Source: Eudorina sp. 2006-703-Eu-15
Lineage: Eukaryota; Chlorophyta; Chlorophyceae; Chlamydomonadales; Volvocaceae
NCBI GenBank assembly: GCA_003117195.1
Contig: BDSI01000023.1
Location: forward strand, 558,001-622,000
Direction of reading: 5' to 3'
Length of the DNA stretch: 64,000 nt
Shown: positions 12,016 to 22,818 of the stretch, one piece after another
How positions within the stretch are numbered: position 1 is the stretch's first letter
Layout of the letters: the number at the start of each line of letters is the position of its first letter
Notes under the pieces: generated by a model
Database searches by the model: none
The model's input: the letters and a program-made list of their open reading frames with translations, nothing else
Told to the model about the DNA's origin: nothing
Made by a program: the position numbers and the translations under genes

Positions 12016-13502
12016 GCGATGTCCGTCAGGTCTTGCGGACGCGGCTGCCGGACGTGGCGACGTTGTTCGAGAAGGTGGCGGTGGTGGCGGCGGCGGGGCG
12101 GGCCCGCGGGCTGCTGTCGGAGGAGCAGCGGACATCCCTGGAGGTGCGGATGACGCGGCTGCTGTCCCAGGAGGCGGTGGCTCTCCTGCTGCCGGCGGCG
12201 CAGGGCCCGGCGCAGCTGCAGGCGCTGCCTACAGCGGAGACTAATGCGACCCGCGGGGCTGGGGGCCAGCCCGACGGGGCTGGGGGCCAGCCCGAGTTGT
12301 AGTCGGACCCGAGTAATCCGGTGATGCGCCGAGCTGCTGATGTAGCTGCGTCAGAGGGAGGCCTCCGAGTCCCCAGTCGCCCGGCTCGGGGGCCATCCCA
12401 GGATCGCCCTCGGAAGCGTTGGGACTCGGGGAGGGGACATTGGACGTGGCGTGGCTCTAGGGTTGAGGTGGTGCCGGGCTGTGTACCCGGCGGGGTGCAG
12501 GGCGGGCGAGGGCGGCGCGCCCGCGGCTGGGATGCGGCTGGGTCCGGGTCCGGGCGAGGGCGCTGTGGTCACCGCGGACTGGCGGGGAGGGGGCCAATGC
12601 TGCCGACAGTCTAATCCGTTGAAGCTCGGCAAAATGTGGACGCGGACCCGCATCCTGACGGATTTTGCACGGTTCTCTCCGCCGCGTGGGTGTCCGCTCC
12701 ATCCACATCTACATCCACACCCACATGGGCAAGTGCGCCTCCGATGGAGCCCCCCCGTGGCGGGCTGCGGACGGGGCCGCCAGGACACCTGGTTGGGTGA
12801 CCCGTCCCGCCCGTGGGGTGACGCCCGCGGGGTGGGTTGGCGCTTGGCGGGCTGTAACAACCCTACACGTCTTGTCGTATCGCTCTGTTGGGTCTGCGGC
12901 TCTGCGCTTGCTGGGAGAAATTGCGTCAAGGCCCCGTCGCCTGATAGATACCACGTGGTGGTCGTACGGGTACTTTACACGACTAGGACTGCCGACCTTA
13001 AAACAGGCAGGAGGGGTTGAGAGCACTGGAGGCACAGCACCCTCGAAACACCCACACCCACACCGGCGAGACCCGAGAGGTGATGACGGCAGAGTGCTCA
13101 TTCCCTCATTTATTGACGCGGCGGCCGCCCCGATGCAGCCGCCCCACCGTCGCCCTGGACACCCCGGGTACTCCAGATCAAACGGTGCATGCGAAGACTC
13201 CCAAAGCGAGCGACAACAGGACCAAGCGGAAGGCCCCTAAGCCCTAACACAGTAGAGATGGGAATGGATACATGATTTTATTTTGCGCATACCGACTGTC
13301 GCGGGGGCGCCGCCACGCCCCCCTGCAGTTCAACACTGCGAGAGACCACCTACGATGACACCCACAAGCGCGTCTTCCTTCGATGGAGGGGCGCCCTAAC
13401 CCCTAAGCGCTATGAGCCGAGGCCCTTTCGGTGCCCGCCACAACAACAATAATACCCCAAACCCCCACGGGGTCGTTTAGATGACCAACCGAACAAACAG
13501 AA
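9610..13502 (-). repeat. Right arm of large inverted duplication
   Basis: Inverted counterpart of 1072-7911, shortened by two losses of about 1.3 kb and 1.47 kb relative to the left. The second loss removes one exon and the start of another in the OPR-like gene. The outer edge at 13502 pairs with a point inside the third 352-bp tandem unit. Confidence 0.9.
10083..12302 (+). pseudogene. OPR/FAST-like gene, right copy, truncated and frameshifted
   Basis: Counterpart exons: 10083-10119, 10198-10440, 10874-10975, 11445-11603 and a truncated last exon from about 11735 to the stop at 12300-12302. The second exon is open throughout (GISAIFDRSFASLVG, then IVELDYVLHKYRKVLRP and KLEYLRKWVQ), unlike the left copy. 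The third exon has two extra bases near 10938-10941 and shifts frame after HKYV. The exon matching left 5212-5577 and the first third of the last exon are deleted. An alanine run at about 11955-12013 is expanded. This copy cannot encode the full protein. Confidence 0.55.
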
Positions 13503-14659
13503 TCGTAACCATCAGAGGAGCAACTCCGGGATCCCAACGTTCCAACAGATCCATCCAACCAACAGATCCATCCATGACGTGTCGTATCGCAGACACGACC
13601 GGGCGACGTCATTATTGCGTACGGCTTGGAAGGTATCGTGCAGTACAACAAAAAGGCGGGCGACTCGAAAGTGACCCCATCCTGGGGCCGCCTGGTTGTG
13701 CTGCGGTGCGCTGCACGTTGGGATTGATTTTGGGGGCATTGGGGTAGTTCGTCTGAGTGGCGAATCGACTGTTATCAGCTCAGCAACATGCACGCACGAT
13801 GCACCGGTACACGCCGCAGCAGAGCACCCGACTCGGAACCCTAGACGAGCCGGCCGCGGGGAGATCTCCACAGCAGGAAGAGGGGGACTGCGGGCGTCTG
13901 GCCGCAGCCACCCACCGCAGATCAACCAGACCGCATACGGTATGCCGTACGACATGCCCCGTTGATGCCGTGGTCCAACTGACCTGTGCGCACGAGGCAG
14001 GGCCCTTCGGGCTGTAAAAATCGCCCGAAGATACGGCCGCACATCGTCCAACATTTCCAACATTTCCAACCAACCCCGCGCGGAACAAAACGCAGGGGGC
14101 CGGTCGCCGTCGGTCGCATCTCCGTCGGGCCCCCCCCCCGACGTCGCCTCAGGGCGCCAATGACTCGCATCAGCAAGCACTCCCCGGGCCCCCCACACAC
14201 ATACACACATACCATTAGGGTCCTCGCAAGTCGTGTCTCTCGGTTTATTTTAACATACACACATACCGACACGCAACGCACCGGCGGGCTGCAGCGGCAC
14301 CTGAGGATGTGTGGGGAGCCAACCCCCTCCCCCCGGGACACCCATCCTCGGAGGCCTTCGGAGCTGGAGGCCGTACGACTGCGCCCCAGCAGCAGCCGGG
14401 CTACGGTCCTGCGATCCCTCCCTTGAGGGAACACCCCCCATGTCATGTCATGAATGTTTCGACACCGGCGCCATGACCGGCAGGCCAGGATAGGGCTGCA
14501 GGCTAGTGCACATCTAACCTGACCTCATCTCAATCAGCCGCACCAAACAGATTAGCACAGGACTAAACCCCCCACCACCACCTCCTCCCACCTACCACCT
14601 ACCGAACTCAAAGCATTGCACTACCATGCCATGGGACATTATGATTATGGACTATGATT

Positions 14660-14702
14660 ATGTTTATTATCATCATCATTACCATCATCATCATCATCAT
14701 CA
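14660..14702. repeat. ATC/CAT trinucleotide microsatellite
   Basis: Interrupted ATC repeats (TATTATCATCATCATTACC, then an uninterrupted ATC run) in non-coding sequence. Confidence 0.9.
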
Positions 14703-15453
14703 GATAATTATCACACCGACCATTGGAACATTCGGGCGAACTGCCCGGGACGAGATGGGCGGAGTCTTGGCAGCGCCACTAAAGAGGCCGAAGGGCGCGG
14801 GGCTGCCCGCTCGCCAGCCGGCGTGGTGCGGGGCGGCGGCTTGCAGCCAGCTCATATCAGCATATCTGCTAGTATCGTATCTGCTACTGTAGTACCTGGG
14901 TAAAGGGGGAATCACGTGCGACTTCCAGACCCGGCCCTGACAGGGATGGTCCCTCGCGCACGCCCCGGACAGCGCCCCACACTCAGTCCGTACGTACGGA
15001 CCCAGCAGCGAGCACATCAAAACAGGCCAAGGTGCCGTACGTGATCCGATCCCACTACATGTGCCGTAAAACGGTCATTTGCCAACTACTATCAAGTCAT
15101 TCCCTGCAAAAATAGATGTGAGCCCCCTCCGCGTGGACGAGGCTCCCTCAGTCGCGGCCCTGAAAGTTTCGGAGATCGACCGGGGGAGCCTGCGGGGTGC
15201 TCCATATGAATGAATGCCTGCGCTACGAGCAACGTCGTCTCAAATGTCGTACGCCGTAACGCTTCGAATACGACGGTGGGTGCCCCGGGCATCCGCACTT
15301 CGCCCACCTTCTGACACCCTGGCGCACCAGGGTTGTAACATACATACGCGCAGACTCGTGCACGGACTTGTCGCTGAACACACCCACCCACCGACCCACC
15401 CACCCACCCACGGACTTGTCGCTGAACACACCCACCCACCCACATACACACAC

Positions 15454-15700
15454 AGGAGGTTGAACAGCGGACTGCGAGGCACAGACCGCCCGGGATGGGC
15501 CTTCGCCCACTCCCTTTAGGGGGCACAGCGGTCACCGATCCTCGGGGATCGGGCACGCGCCCTTGGTTGAGAGCGAGGGGACAGAAGCCCCTTACGCCCC
15601 TTTCCCCCGTATCCGGGGGAAAGTGCTTCGGCGGTCTCCCGTATGGGGCGGGTTAGCGCCCCCGGCCAGTGTCGGCCCGGCAGATATGTAACGATTCACA
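15454..15700 (+). repeat. Structured dispersed repeat with CA tail, copy 1
   Basis: About 250 bp matching 15836-16090 in the same orientation. It starts GAGGTTGAACAGCGG and ends CGGCAGATATGTAACGATTC followed by a CA-rich tail. It contains hairpins, including CTTTCCCCCG pairing with CGGGGGAAAG (about 15598-15622) and CCGATCC pairing with GGATCGG. A CA tail and internal hairpins are reminiscent of a SINE, but I do not see clear pol III A and B boxes. Confidence 0.6.
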
Positions 15701-15835
15701 CACATACACACACATACACAGATATGTAACGATTCACACACACACGGGGACGCGGGACCAAGCTAGTTTTACCGCACCGGGCAGGGGCACGCCTCCGAAT
15801 TGCTGAGGAACGCGCCCTGGGTGTTGCAAGGACTC

Positions 15836-16075
15836 GAGGAGGTTGAAGAGCGGGCTGCGAGGCGCAGACCGCCCGGGATGGGCTTCCGCCCAATCCCTTG
15901 AGGGGGCACAGCTGTCACCGATCCTCAGGGATCGGGCGCGCGCCCTTGGTTGAGAGCGAGGGGACAGAGGCCCCTTACGCCCCTCTCCCCCGAATCCGGG
16001 GAGAGTGCTTCGGCGGTCTCCCGTATGGGGCGGGTTAGCGCCCCCGGCCAGCGTCGGCCCGGCAGATATGTAACG

Positions 16076-16090
<15 letters not shown>
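15836..16090 (+). repeat. Structured dispersed repeat with CA tail, copy 2
   Basis: Second copy of the 15454-15700 repeat, about 90% alike by eye. Its tail is the long CA microsatellite. In the C-rich hairpin a T-A pair of copy 1 is a C-G pair here, so the stem is kept despite the changes. Short pieces of the repeat's end recur near 16209, 16607 and 16706. Confidence 0.6.

Positions 16091-16167
<77 letters not shown>
16077..16167. repeat. Long CA/TG microsatellite
   Basis: About 45 uninterrupted CA dinucleotides, directly downstream of repeat copy 2. Frames of poly-Thr-His or Cys-Val here are artefacts. Confidence 0.97.
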
Positions 16168-16171
<4 letters not shown>

Positions 16172-19100
16172 ACACGGAGCTGCCCCAGCTAGCGTCAGGC
16201 CCGGCGAGATATGTAACGATACGCACATATACGCACAAGGTAGTTTAGTCGAGTTTCGTCTGCATTAGCCTACGGCGTCATAGCCGCTACTTCTGCTGGC
16301 GTAACGGCGCCCACCGGCGCTCGGCAACGATACGGGGCGCTACAGCATCACGGACTACACCACCTACTTATGGTCGACATACTTCGCCCTGGCATATTGG
16401 TAACTCTGGTCTCGGTCTCAGTCGTCGGTTGCATTGCTGGACACGGGTCTGTTTTTTCGCGGCTCAGCTTTTCTCCTTGATAACACACATAAACACACAT
16501 AGACACACATAGGCACACATGTTGCGAATCACGCGTACCTGTCCTGCCTGCCCCAGAACACACATAGAGCTAGGTTAGCATCCCTTGGCCAATACCAGGC
16601 CCGCCCAGATATGTATAACACACACACACACAAATTGCATGACACGCACTCCTGTTCTGCCTGCCTCAGAACACACACACGCACACCCCGGCCAGCGTCG
16701 GCCCGGCAGATATGTAACGATTCACACACACACACACATCGCTTCTCGCGGCTCAGCTTTTCTCCTTGCTAACACACACACACACACAAATGCGCAGACA
16801 GGCAGACAGAAAGGCAGACAGGCTGAGGCACTGACACATCGACGGAACGCGGGCAGGCAGGGAACCAACAAACGCAGTTCCGTGCCAGTCGCCAGTGCCC
16901 AGTCCCAAGGGCGCAGCGGCCTGGCCTGACCTGGCCATTAGACGCTTCTGGAATCCCCCCCACACACGTCATCGGCACGTCGTGCCGTACCCGTGCCGTA
17001 CCCGTGCCGGACCGTGCCGGACGCACCTCCCGCCGACGAGTCGCGAAATAGCCCGCATGACGCCGTCACCGGCCTGGTGCCCCCCCCCTGGAGGTTTGTG
17101 AATGTAATACTCACATGCGGTCGCTGCCGCCGACGGCGCCGTTGCAACAGCGCCGGAGGCCGCAGCGGCAAGGCGACGCAAGCGCGATAGCAGTAGCAGG
17201 AGTAGCGGTAGCAACGAAGGCACTGGCCAACCGCCCTGGTCGAGGGCGGCGGATATTCCCGGTAGGCGGACATCCAGATGATCACGTGAATCTTTCGTAC
17301 ATATCGCAGCGCATGTATGTACGTACATTCGCCGTACGGCAGACGGACCTCCCGTCCGCAGGTGTACGGGCCAGCTAAACACACACAGGCACAGGCACAC
17401 ACAGAGGAGGGAACGGGCTGGATTGATGACCCGGACGCCCGTCCAGCTGCACCGTACACCGCACCCTGTGTTGGCGACTGAGAGACCTGCAGAAAGGAAA
17501 AAAATCGTCCCACCCGTAGGACCCCAGCGACGCGCGACGTGAGCGCTGTCGCGGGGACGCCTGAAATCCACCCGCTCCCCCCGAAATATTGCTCCCCCCA
17601 AACTACTTGACCCCATCTCACGGCATGCGGCGGCAGCCCTCCGAATCGTGCCCACCAGCCGCAGCAACAACTGAGGCCCCGCGGACGCGCCCAGAGCCCC
17701 GCAGGGCCACCAACCCGCCGCAACGAAGCTGCGGGTCGCGCAGACCTCTACCGCTAGGCATATCCCCGACCGACCAACCGACCGCATCAGGCAGGGGTCC
17801 CCACGGGGGGATCGCCACCCTTCGCCGCCGGTCCCCCAGACCTAGGCCATACTCGAGGCTGCACCCGGCTCCTATCGAACCACCGGCCGGCCGATCCCTG
17901 GAAGCCGCACCGAGCGTCTGCCGCTTGCGCCCTGTCGGCTCGCATGCGCCCTTACCCCGCAGGGTTGCGCGCGACTGCCTAAAACCCTGTTGGGTGTGAT
18001 GGCTGTAAATGTAACCCGCTGACGAGGAACAGCCCCCCACCGACCGCATCTCGAGACAAAAATGGCTCCGCCGCTGGCCCCAGCACGGAAGGGCGGTCGC
18101 GCCTCTGCACACTCGCTGCTGCACTGCTAACCTGGCAGCCCCTGGGACGCCCTCACCGGCGCCCAGCGTCGTCGTCGTTGTGCTGGTTTCCATGAGCCCA
18201 GCTTACCTAAGAAAAAAAAGCGCGGCTGGCTTATGACCGCATCGACCGCTTCACTTTCGCCGTCAACGGCTGTCTTGCGACGCCACACCCCCAGGACTCC
18301 TTCGATATTAGTTTCAACGTTTGACGTCATTTCAAAGCATATGATATTGCTACGACAAACAGAAGCAGCAGCAGCAGCAGCAGCAGCGCCAGCAGCAGCA
18401 CCATCGCCACCGCCTTCACCGTCGGCATCCGCCCAAACCACAGCACCATCGTCGTGCTTCCGGGCGGGATTGGCTGTTCAGCGCACTAGCGAGCCTCCCG
18501 ACCTGGCGATGGGCGTCCTCAGACAGGACGAACCTGGAGCACGCGTCGCCGGACGGTCTGCGTGTGCTGCGCCCTTGGCCCCCGTGCGGGCACCGGCACC
18601 GATCCCCGCGTCCAGGTCGTGGGCGAGGTGGTGGGTGGTCCCCATCCGACGAACCAAACTCCGGAAAAGCATCCTGGCAGGTGCCAACTCCTTCACACGC
18701 CACGGCCCCCAACACAAACCGGAACCTGAATCCAAGCGCCGTAGGGCGGCAGCCATAACGTGAGGGGGCCCTGGGATCCGCGGAATCGTCCCAGCGCGGG
18801 CGAGAGCCCCAACCCGGCCGGTCTAAGAACCGACGGGGCAGCATACGACGGCGATGCCGGCAGCGGCCCCCCCTTGGTATTACACCCGGTGCCACCTCAG
18901 ACCCGCACACATCGTACACCGTACACTCTGGCCGAAGATCGCAGCAACACACAACACGACGCATAGGCATGCTGGACCGGTATCACTGCTCCAGGCTGGC
19001 TGCACACCCAAAAGTTTTGGATTTTGGCGAGCCATCAATTTCTTTCCTGCATTGAATCTTTTGAAACGATTTCCTCTACTCCCGCTATCCCTCGACTCGG

Positions 19101-19794
19101 TAGTCGTGTGATTGAAACGAGATCATGTGCGGCGGCATGACGCCCGGGCGGTCGTCCCCACAACGCTGTGGAGGGCGGGGCGCCTCCTCCGACCCCTCCA
19201 CCACGGCCGGGCGCGTACACGGCCGCCTTTCGGGCGGACAGACACCGAACGCCCGATGCATCCCGATCAGACCACCCAATCTCAATGCCGCACGCACCGC
19301 GCTCGCGCGGATCCAACTGTCTGGGCAGACGCTGCTAGGTTGGCCCCCAGGGGCAGCAGCGACCCGGGGCCCGCTGGCCGGCCGACCGGAGGCAGCGGGG
19401 CGTCAGCAAATGCAGGCAACGCGCACTCGCGGCATTCTTCTCCCTTGTTCTTCTCCTCGCTGAGGGCTCAACACCCCCTCTTCTACGGTATGCACACCCC
19501 TGTGCTGCAGCCCGTCACGGCTGCCCCAACACTCAAGATGTTGTTGATCGCGTCGATAGCAGGCCCGTCCCGGCCCCAGCCCCGGCCCCGGACCGACCGC
19601 CGCCCGCCTTCTAGCGCACCGCTGTCGCTTCAAACGCCGCCACCCGATGTGCTCCGGCACCGCTCGCTGGCCCATACACCACGTCCAGTCACAACGCCAA
19701 TCCGACCCCTCTGCCCACCAACCTAGCACCGATGGCTGGGCTGCACACAACACCTCCCTCCCCCCCTTTCCGTCACGAAGCCTCACTCACTCAC

Positions 19795-22700
19795 TCACAC
19801 CCTGAGCTGCAGTCCGTTCATCCGGGCCGTCATCCTCGCCATCACCCGCTTACTGGGCCTCTCCTCCGCCACCCAGGCCCCTTGGTGCGGCGGCGGCTGC
19901 AGGCCGGGGGCGAGGTTGCCGCCCTGTGAACTCGGCCACACTTGACGGGGCCGCGCGGAGCAGCCCGAGTCCCGACCCCGCACCGGCGCCTCACCTAGCC
20001 CCGCAGCCTGGCCCTGGTCATGGCCCTGGCTCTGGATCTGGATTTGATCGTGGTCCTGGGGCGCTTCCAGTTCATCCCTGGAGCGTCGGCGCAGCACTGG
20101 AGGCTGTGGACCGCCGGCGGGCTCAGGGCCATTGGGGCCCCTCCGAGGGGCTGCCGGGGCGACGGCGTCGGCTGCGGCGTCGGCTGCGGCTGCGGCGGCG
20201 GCGACGGAGGTGTCGTGCAGTGGCGCCTGGCCAGGCGGGCCCGGGAAGGGCTGGTTGTACGGCGGCACGAGATCGGTTGGACGAGCGTGCACGCTGCCGT
20301 TGGGAGCGCAGGGCAGCGGCCCGGCGGGGGCCGGCGCTCGCGGCTGCGGTACAGTCGGGTCGCGTCGAGGGAGGGAATCGGACCTGCCGTCGATCGCCGC
20401 CGCCGTGGAGGCGCGTAAGCCCCGCCTGGTCTCCTCGTCATCAGTGTAAGGCCCCGCGGGCGTTGACGGCAGGTCACACTTGTCGTGGTCGTCCCGGCGA
20501 ATCGCTGACGGAAAGCACTGCGGACGTGAGAAGCCGTACTCGTAGCCATAGCCGTAGCAGCCGTACCCCCAGTCGTAGCTGTACGGAAGCTCGTACCCAT
20601 AGCCGTAGAAGGCAGGGTCGCAAGGGTAGCCAGGCGGGTGGCGATAGGCCGAGCGCGGCGGCGGCGTGAAGGGCGTGAAGCGGGGGTAGGGATAGAAACG
20701 GGGTGGGTAATACGGCGGGTGGGCTGCCCGGTCCCGTGTCCCGGCCGCCTGCGGAACGCCGTTGCTGCCCACACTCCGAGTCCGAAGAAGCCGTGGAGCG
20801 CCGCTGATGGCGCCGCTGCCGCAGCTTCGTGCCCGGACGGGAACGGAAGGTCCGAACGGCGCCGCCTGTGGCCAGAAGGGCTGCGGATACGGCTGTTGCT
20901 TCGCCTGGGCCTGGCTGTACATGATGTGGCTGTAGCACTGCTTGCAGCCGCAGGGCGCTGGCTGCGGCGCCGATGCCGGCAAGCTCCAGGGCAGAGAAGG
21001 AACCTTGGCGGCGGCGACGGCGGCCGCCGACGCCGGCGTCGATGCCACGTTGTCCGGCCTCGCCTGCTGTGCGTTACTGTCATCGGCTGCGGGAGCATGT
21101 GGCGGCAGTAGCAGGCCCCCCGTGATGGCCTGCTGGCGGCTGGCGGCACGGAGGGCGCAGGATCGGTTGCCACAGCGCTGAGCTGCGTCGTACGACCAGC
21201 CCATGTCCACACCACCACCGACACCGCCGCCGCCGCCGCTGTCGCAGCACGCGGGGTATCGCTGGTGGTGGTGGAAGGGGAACTGCGGGGCCGCGCGGGG
21301 CTGCGGGTACGTGTCCGGCGACGCCGTACGCATAACACTCATCCCGGTGTCGTACACATCTGCTGCAGCGACCCGTGGGTCGGTGGCCGCGTCCACACCC
21401 GCCCCCTCCAGTTCCGGCGGCGCGCCCCCGGATGTACGGCGGAAGCAGCGCGCCGCAGCTGCGTACACCTGCTGCTGCTGCTGGTACTGCTGGTGCTGGT
21501 GCTGCTGCAGCTGCTGCTGCTGCTGGTGATGGTGCTTCAGTGCGACTGCCCTGCCGTGTCGTGGCCAGGTCGCGTCCATGCCCATCCACGTCGGCAGCGC
21601 CGTCACCGCGCCCTCCAGCAGCCCGCGACCCGGGTGCGCCGGGGAGCCGGCAGCTACCGCCACCTCAGCCTCCACGTCGGCGGATTCAGCGACCTCCTCC
21701 TGGGCCGCCTCGGCATCGCCGGCGGCGGCGGCGGCGGCGGCGGGCCCCGCCGCAGAGGCAGCGCCGTCGCCCGCAGGGGACACGGCAGCCTCCGGCGCAC
21801 CGCCGCTGCGCGACTGAGGGTCTGAGGTGGCAGTGGTCCCACCGTGGAGGCCGGGGCTGGGGGCGGCAGCGGCGGCGGGAGCGCGGGCCGGGGCTGAGTC
21901 CGCGCCGCTGCCTGTCGTACCGTCCTTGTCTCTGTCGGAGGATGTTCCTCTGACGGGGCTGGGACGAGCCGAGATGCGGACACACGCGTACGAGCTGTTG
22001 TACGGTGTACCGGGCGCGAAGCACGGACTGTACATGCCGTACAACGGGGCGAAAGAGCTGCCGGGTGCGCTGATGGGATGGACATGGCGAGGGGAGGAGC
22101 CGAGGGAGGGTGGCAGCGGCGCCGGCAGCGGCAGCGGACCGGGGACGTACATGCCATACGGCGGCGGCCACATGGCGGGGGTACTCGCGCGGCGTCGCCA
22201 GCCAGGCAAGGCCGCCGGAGCCGCCACTTGAGATCCCGGGGAGCCGGCAGGGGCAGCGGCAGCTGCAGGGTCGGCGGCGGCGGCGGCGGGGGACGGCGGA
22301 GTGGTGACGGCGGTCGAGTAGCGCCCCGTTACTGGCGGGCACACCGCCTCAGGGTTCGGAGTCGAACGGACGGGGGCGACAGCGGGCGTCTCTGGTTGAT
22401 CCCGTGCCTGGTCCGCGGAGGCTCGACGGAAGCCGCGATGGGGCTGCGGAGCTGCCGGCGGCGACGTGGCGGTGGCCAGGGCCCCCGGGTGCTCCGACGT
22501 TTGGAAGGGGTAGTGGCCGTGCGCCTCAACGACCGGTTGGGGAGGCCACAGCGGGGACGTGAGCAGCTCCACTGGATTATTGCCGCCGACTGATAGCCTC
22601 TTGGATTGCGGTGGGGTGAAGTTCTGGGGACTGTCTGGAGCCGGTCCATCGTTAGGGCATGCCGCTGCGCGTCGACCGCGCTTCACGCCGGCGCCGGCGC

Positions 22701-22818
22701 GGTCGGGGATATCCACTGCATTACTATGCTTTGAAATTGGTTGAGCGGAAAGCTCCCCATCTTTCTTCCATTCTACGGAGTTCGCCGCGGCAACCAGCGT
22801 TAGGAGCTTGTCCCGCAT
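19795..22818 (-). CDS. Large low-complexity protein, function unknown
   Basis: A single open frame of 1007 codons from the preferred ATG at 22818. The frame extends 77 codons further upstream, but that part is hydrophobic and AT-rich and looks like leader DNA. The protein is largely disordered: Ala, Pro, Gly and Ser throughout, a His/Gln tract (LKHHHQQQQQLQQHQHQQ, near 21.5 kb), and a Tyr-Gly tract (FYGYGYELPYSYDWGYG, near 20.5 kb). Two Cys clusters stand out, CGNRSCALR and CGCKQCYSHIM. The C terminus is basic (ERPSKRVMARMTARMNG). There is a possible nuclear signal, VKRGRRAAACP, near residue 43. I do not recognise a family. The unbroken frame of this length argues for a gene; complete absence of introns is unusual beside its neighbours. 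Confidence 0.55.
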   Translation of the reverse strand: MRDKLLTLVAAANSVEWKKDGELSAQPISKHSNAVDIPDRAGAGVKRGRRAAACPNDGPAPDSPQNFTPPQSKRLSVGGNNPVELLTSPLWPPQPVVEAHGHYPFQTSEHPGALATATSPPAAPQPHRGFRRASADQARDQPETPAVAPVRSTPNPEAVCPPVTGRYSTAVTTPPSPAAAAADPAAAAAPAGSPGSQVAAPAALPGWRRRASTPAMWPPPYGMYVPGPLPLPAPLPPSLGSSPRHVHPISAPGSSFAPLYGMYSPCFAPGTPYNSSYACVRISARPSPVRGTSSDRDKDGTTGSGADSAPARAPAAAAAPSPGLHGGTTATSDPQSRSGGAPEAAVSPAGDGAASAAGPAAAAAAAGDAEAAQEEVAESADVEAEVAVAAGSPAHPGRGLLEGAVTALPTWMGMDATWPRHGRAVALKHHHQQQQQLQQHQHQQYQQQQQVYAAAARCFRRTSGGAPPELEGAGVDAATDPRVAAADVYDTGMSVMRTASPDTYPQPRAAPQFPFHHHQRYPACCDSGGGGGVGGGVDMGWSYDAAQRCGNRSCALRAASRQQAITGGLLLPPHAPAADDSNAQQARPDNVASTPASAAAVAAAKVPSLPWSLPASAPQPAPCGCKQCYSHIMYSQAQAKQQPYPQPFWPQAAPFGPSVPVRARSCGSGAISGAPRLLRTRSVGSNGVPQAAGTRDRAAHPPYYPPRFYPYPRFTPFTPPPRSAYRHPPGYPCDPAFYGYGYELPYSYDWGYGCYGYGYEYGFSRPQCFPSAIRRDDHDKCDLPSTPAGPYTDDEETRRGLRASTAAAIDGRSDSLPRRDPTVPQPRAPAPAGPLPCAPNGSVHARPTDLVPPYNQPFPGPPGQAPLHDTSVAAAAAAADAAADAVAPAAPRRGPNGPEPAGGPQPPVLRRRSRDELEAPQDHDQIQIQSQGHDQGQAAGLGEAPVRGRDSGCSARPRQVWPSSQGGNLAPGLQPPPHQGAWVAEERPSKRVMARMTARMNGLQLRV

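Larger units (their letters stand above)
13503..19794. other. Gene-poor, microsatellite-rich region
   Basis: I could not support a gene here. Open frames exist on both strands (for example 17618-18193 minus and 18233-18763 plus), but none shows a recognisable domain or a convincing exon chain. The region holds CA/TG microsatellites, a CAT repeat, a CAG run near 18361, short elements built on GATATGTAACGATTCACACA, and two copies of a roughly 250-bp repeat. Confidence 0.5.

Noticed and set aside
15950..16238. Long poly-Thr-His and poly-Cys-Val frames
   Set aside because: Products of the CA microsatellite, not genes.
18127..18763. Opposing frames around a CAG run
   Set aside because: Both frames exist because of trinucleotide bias; neither has splice or domain support.
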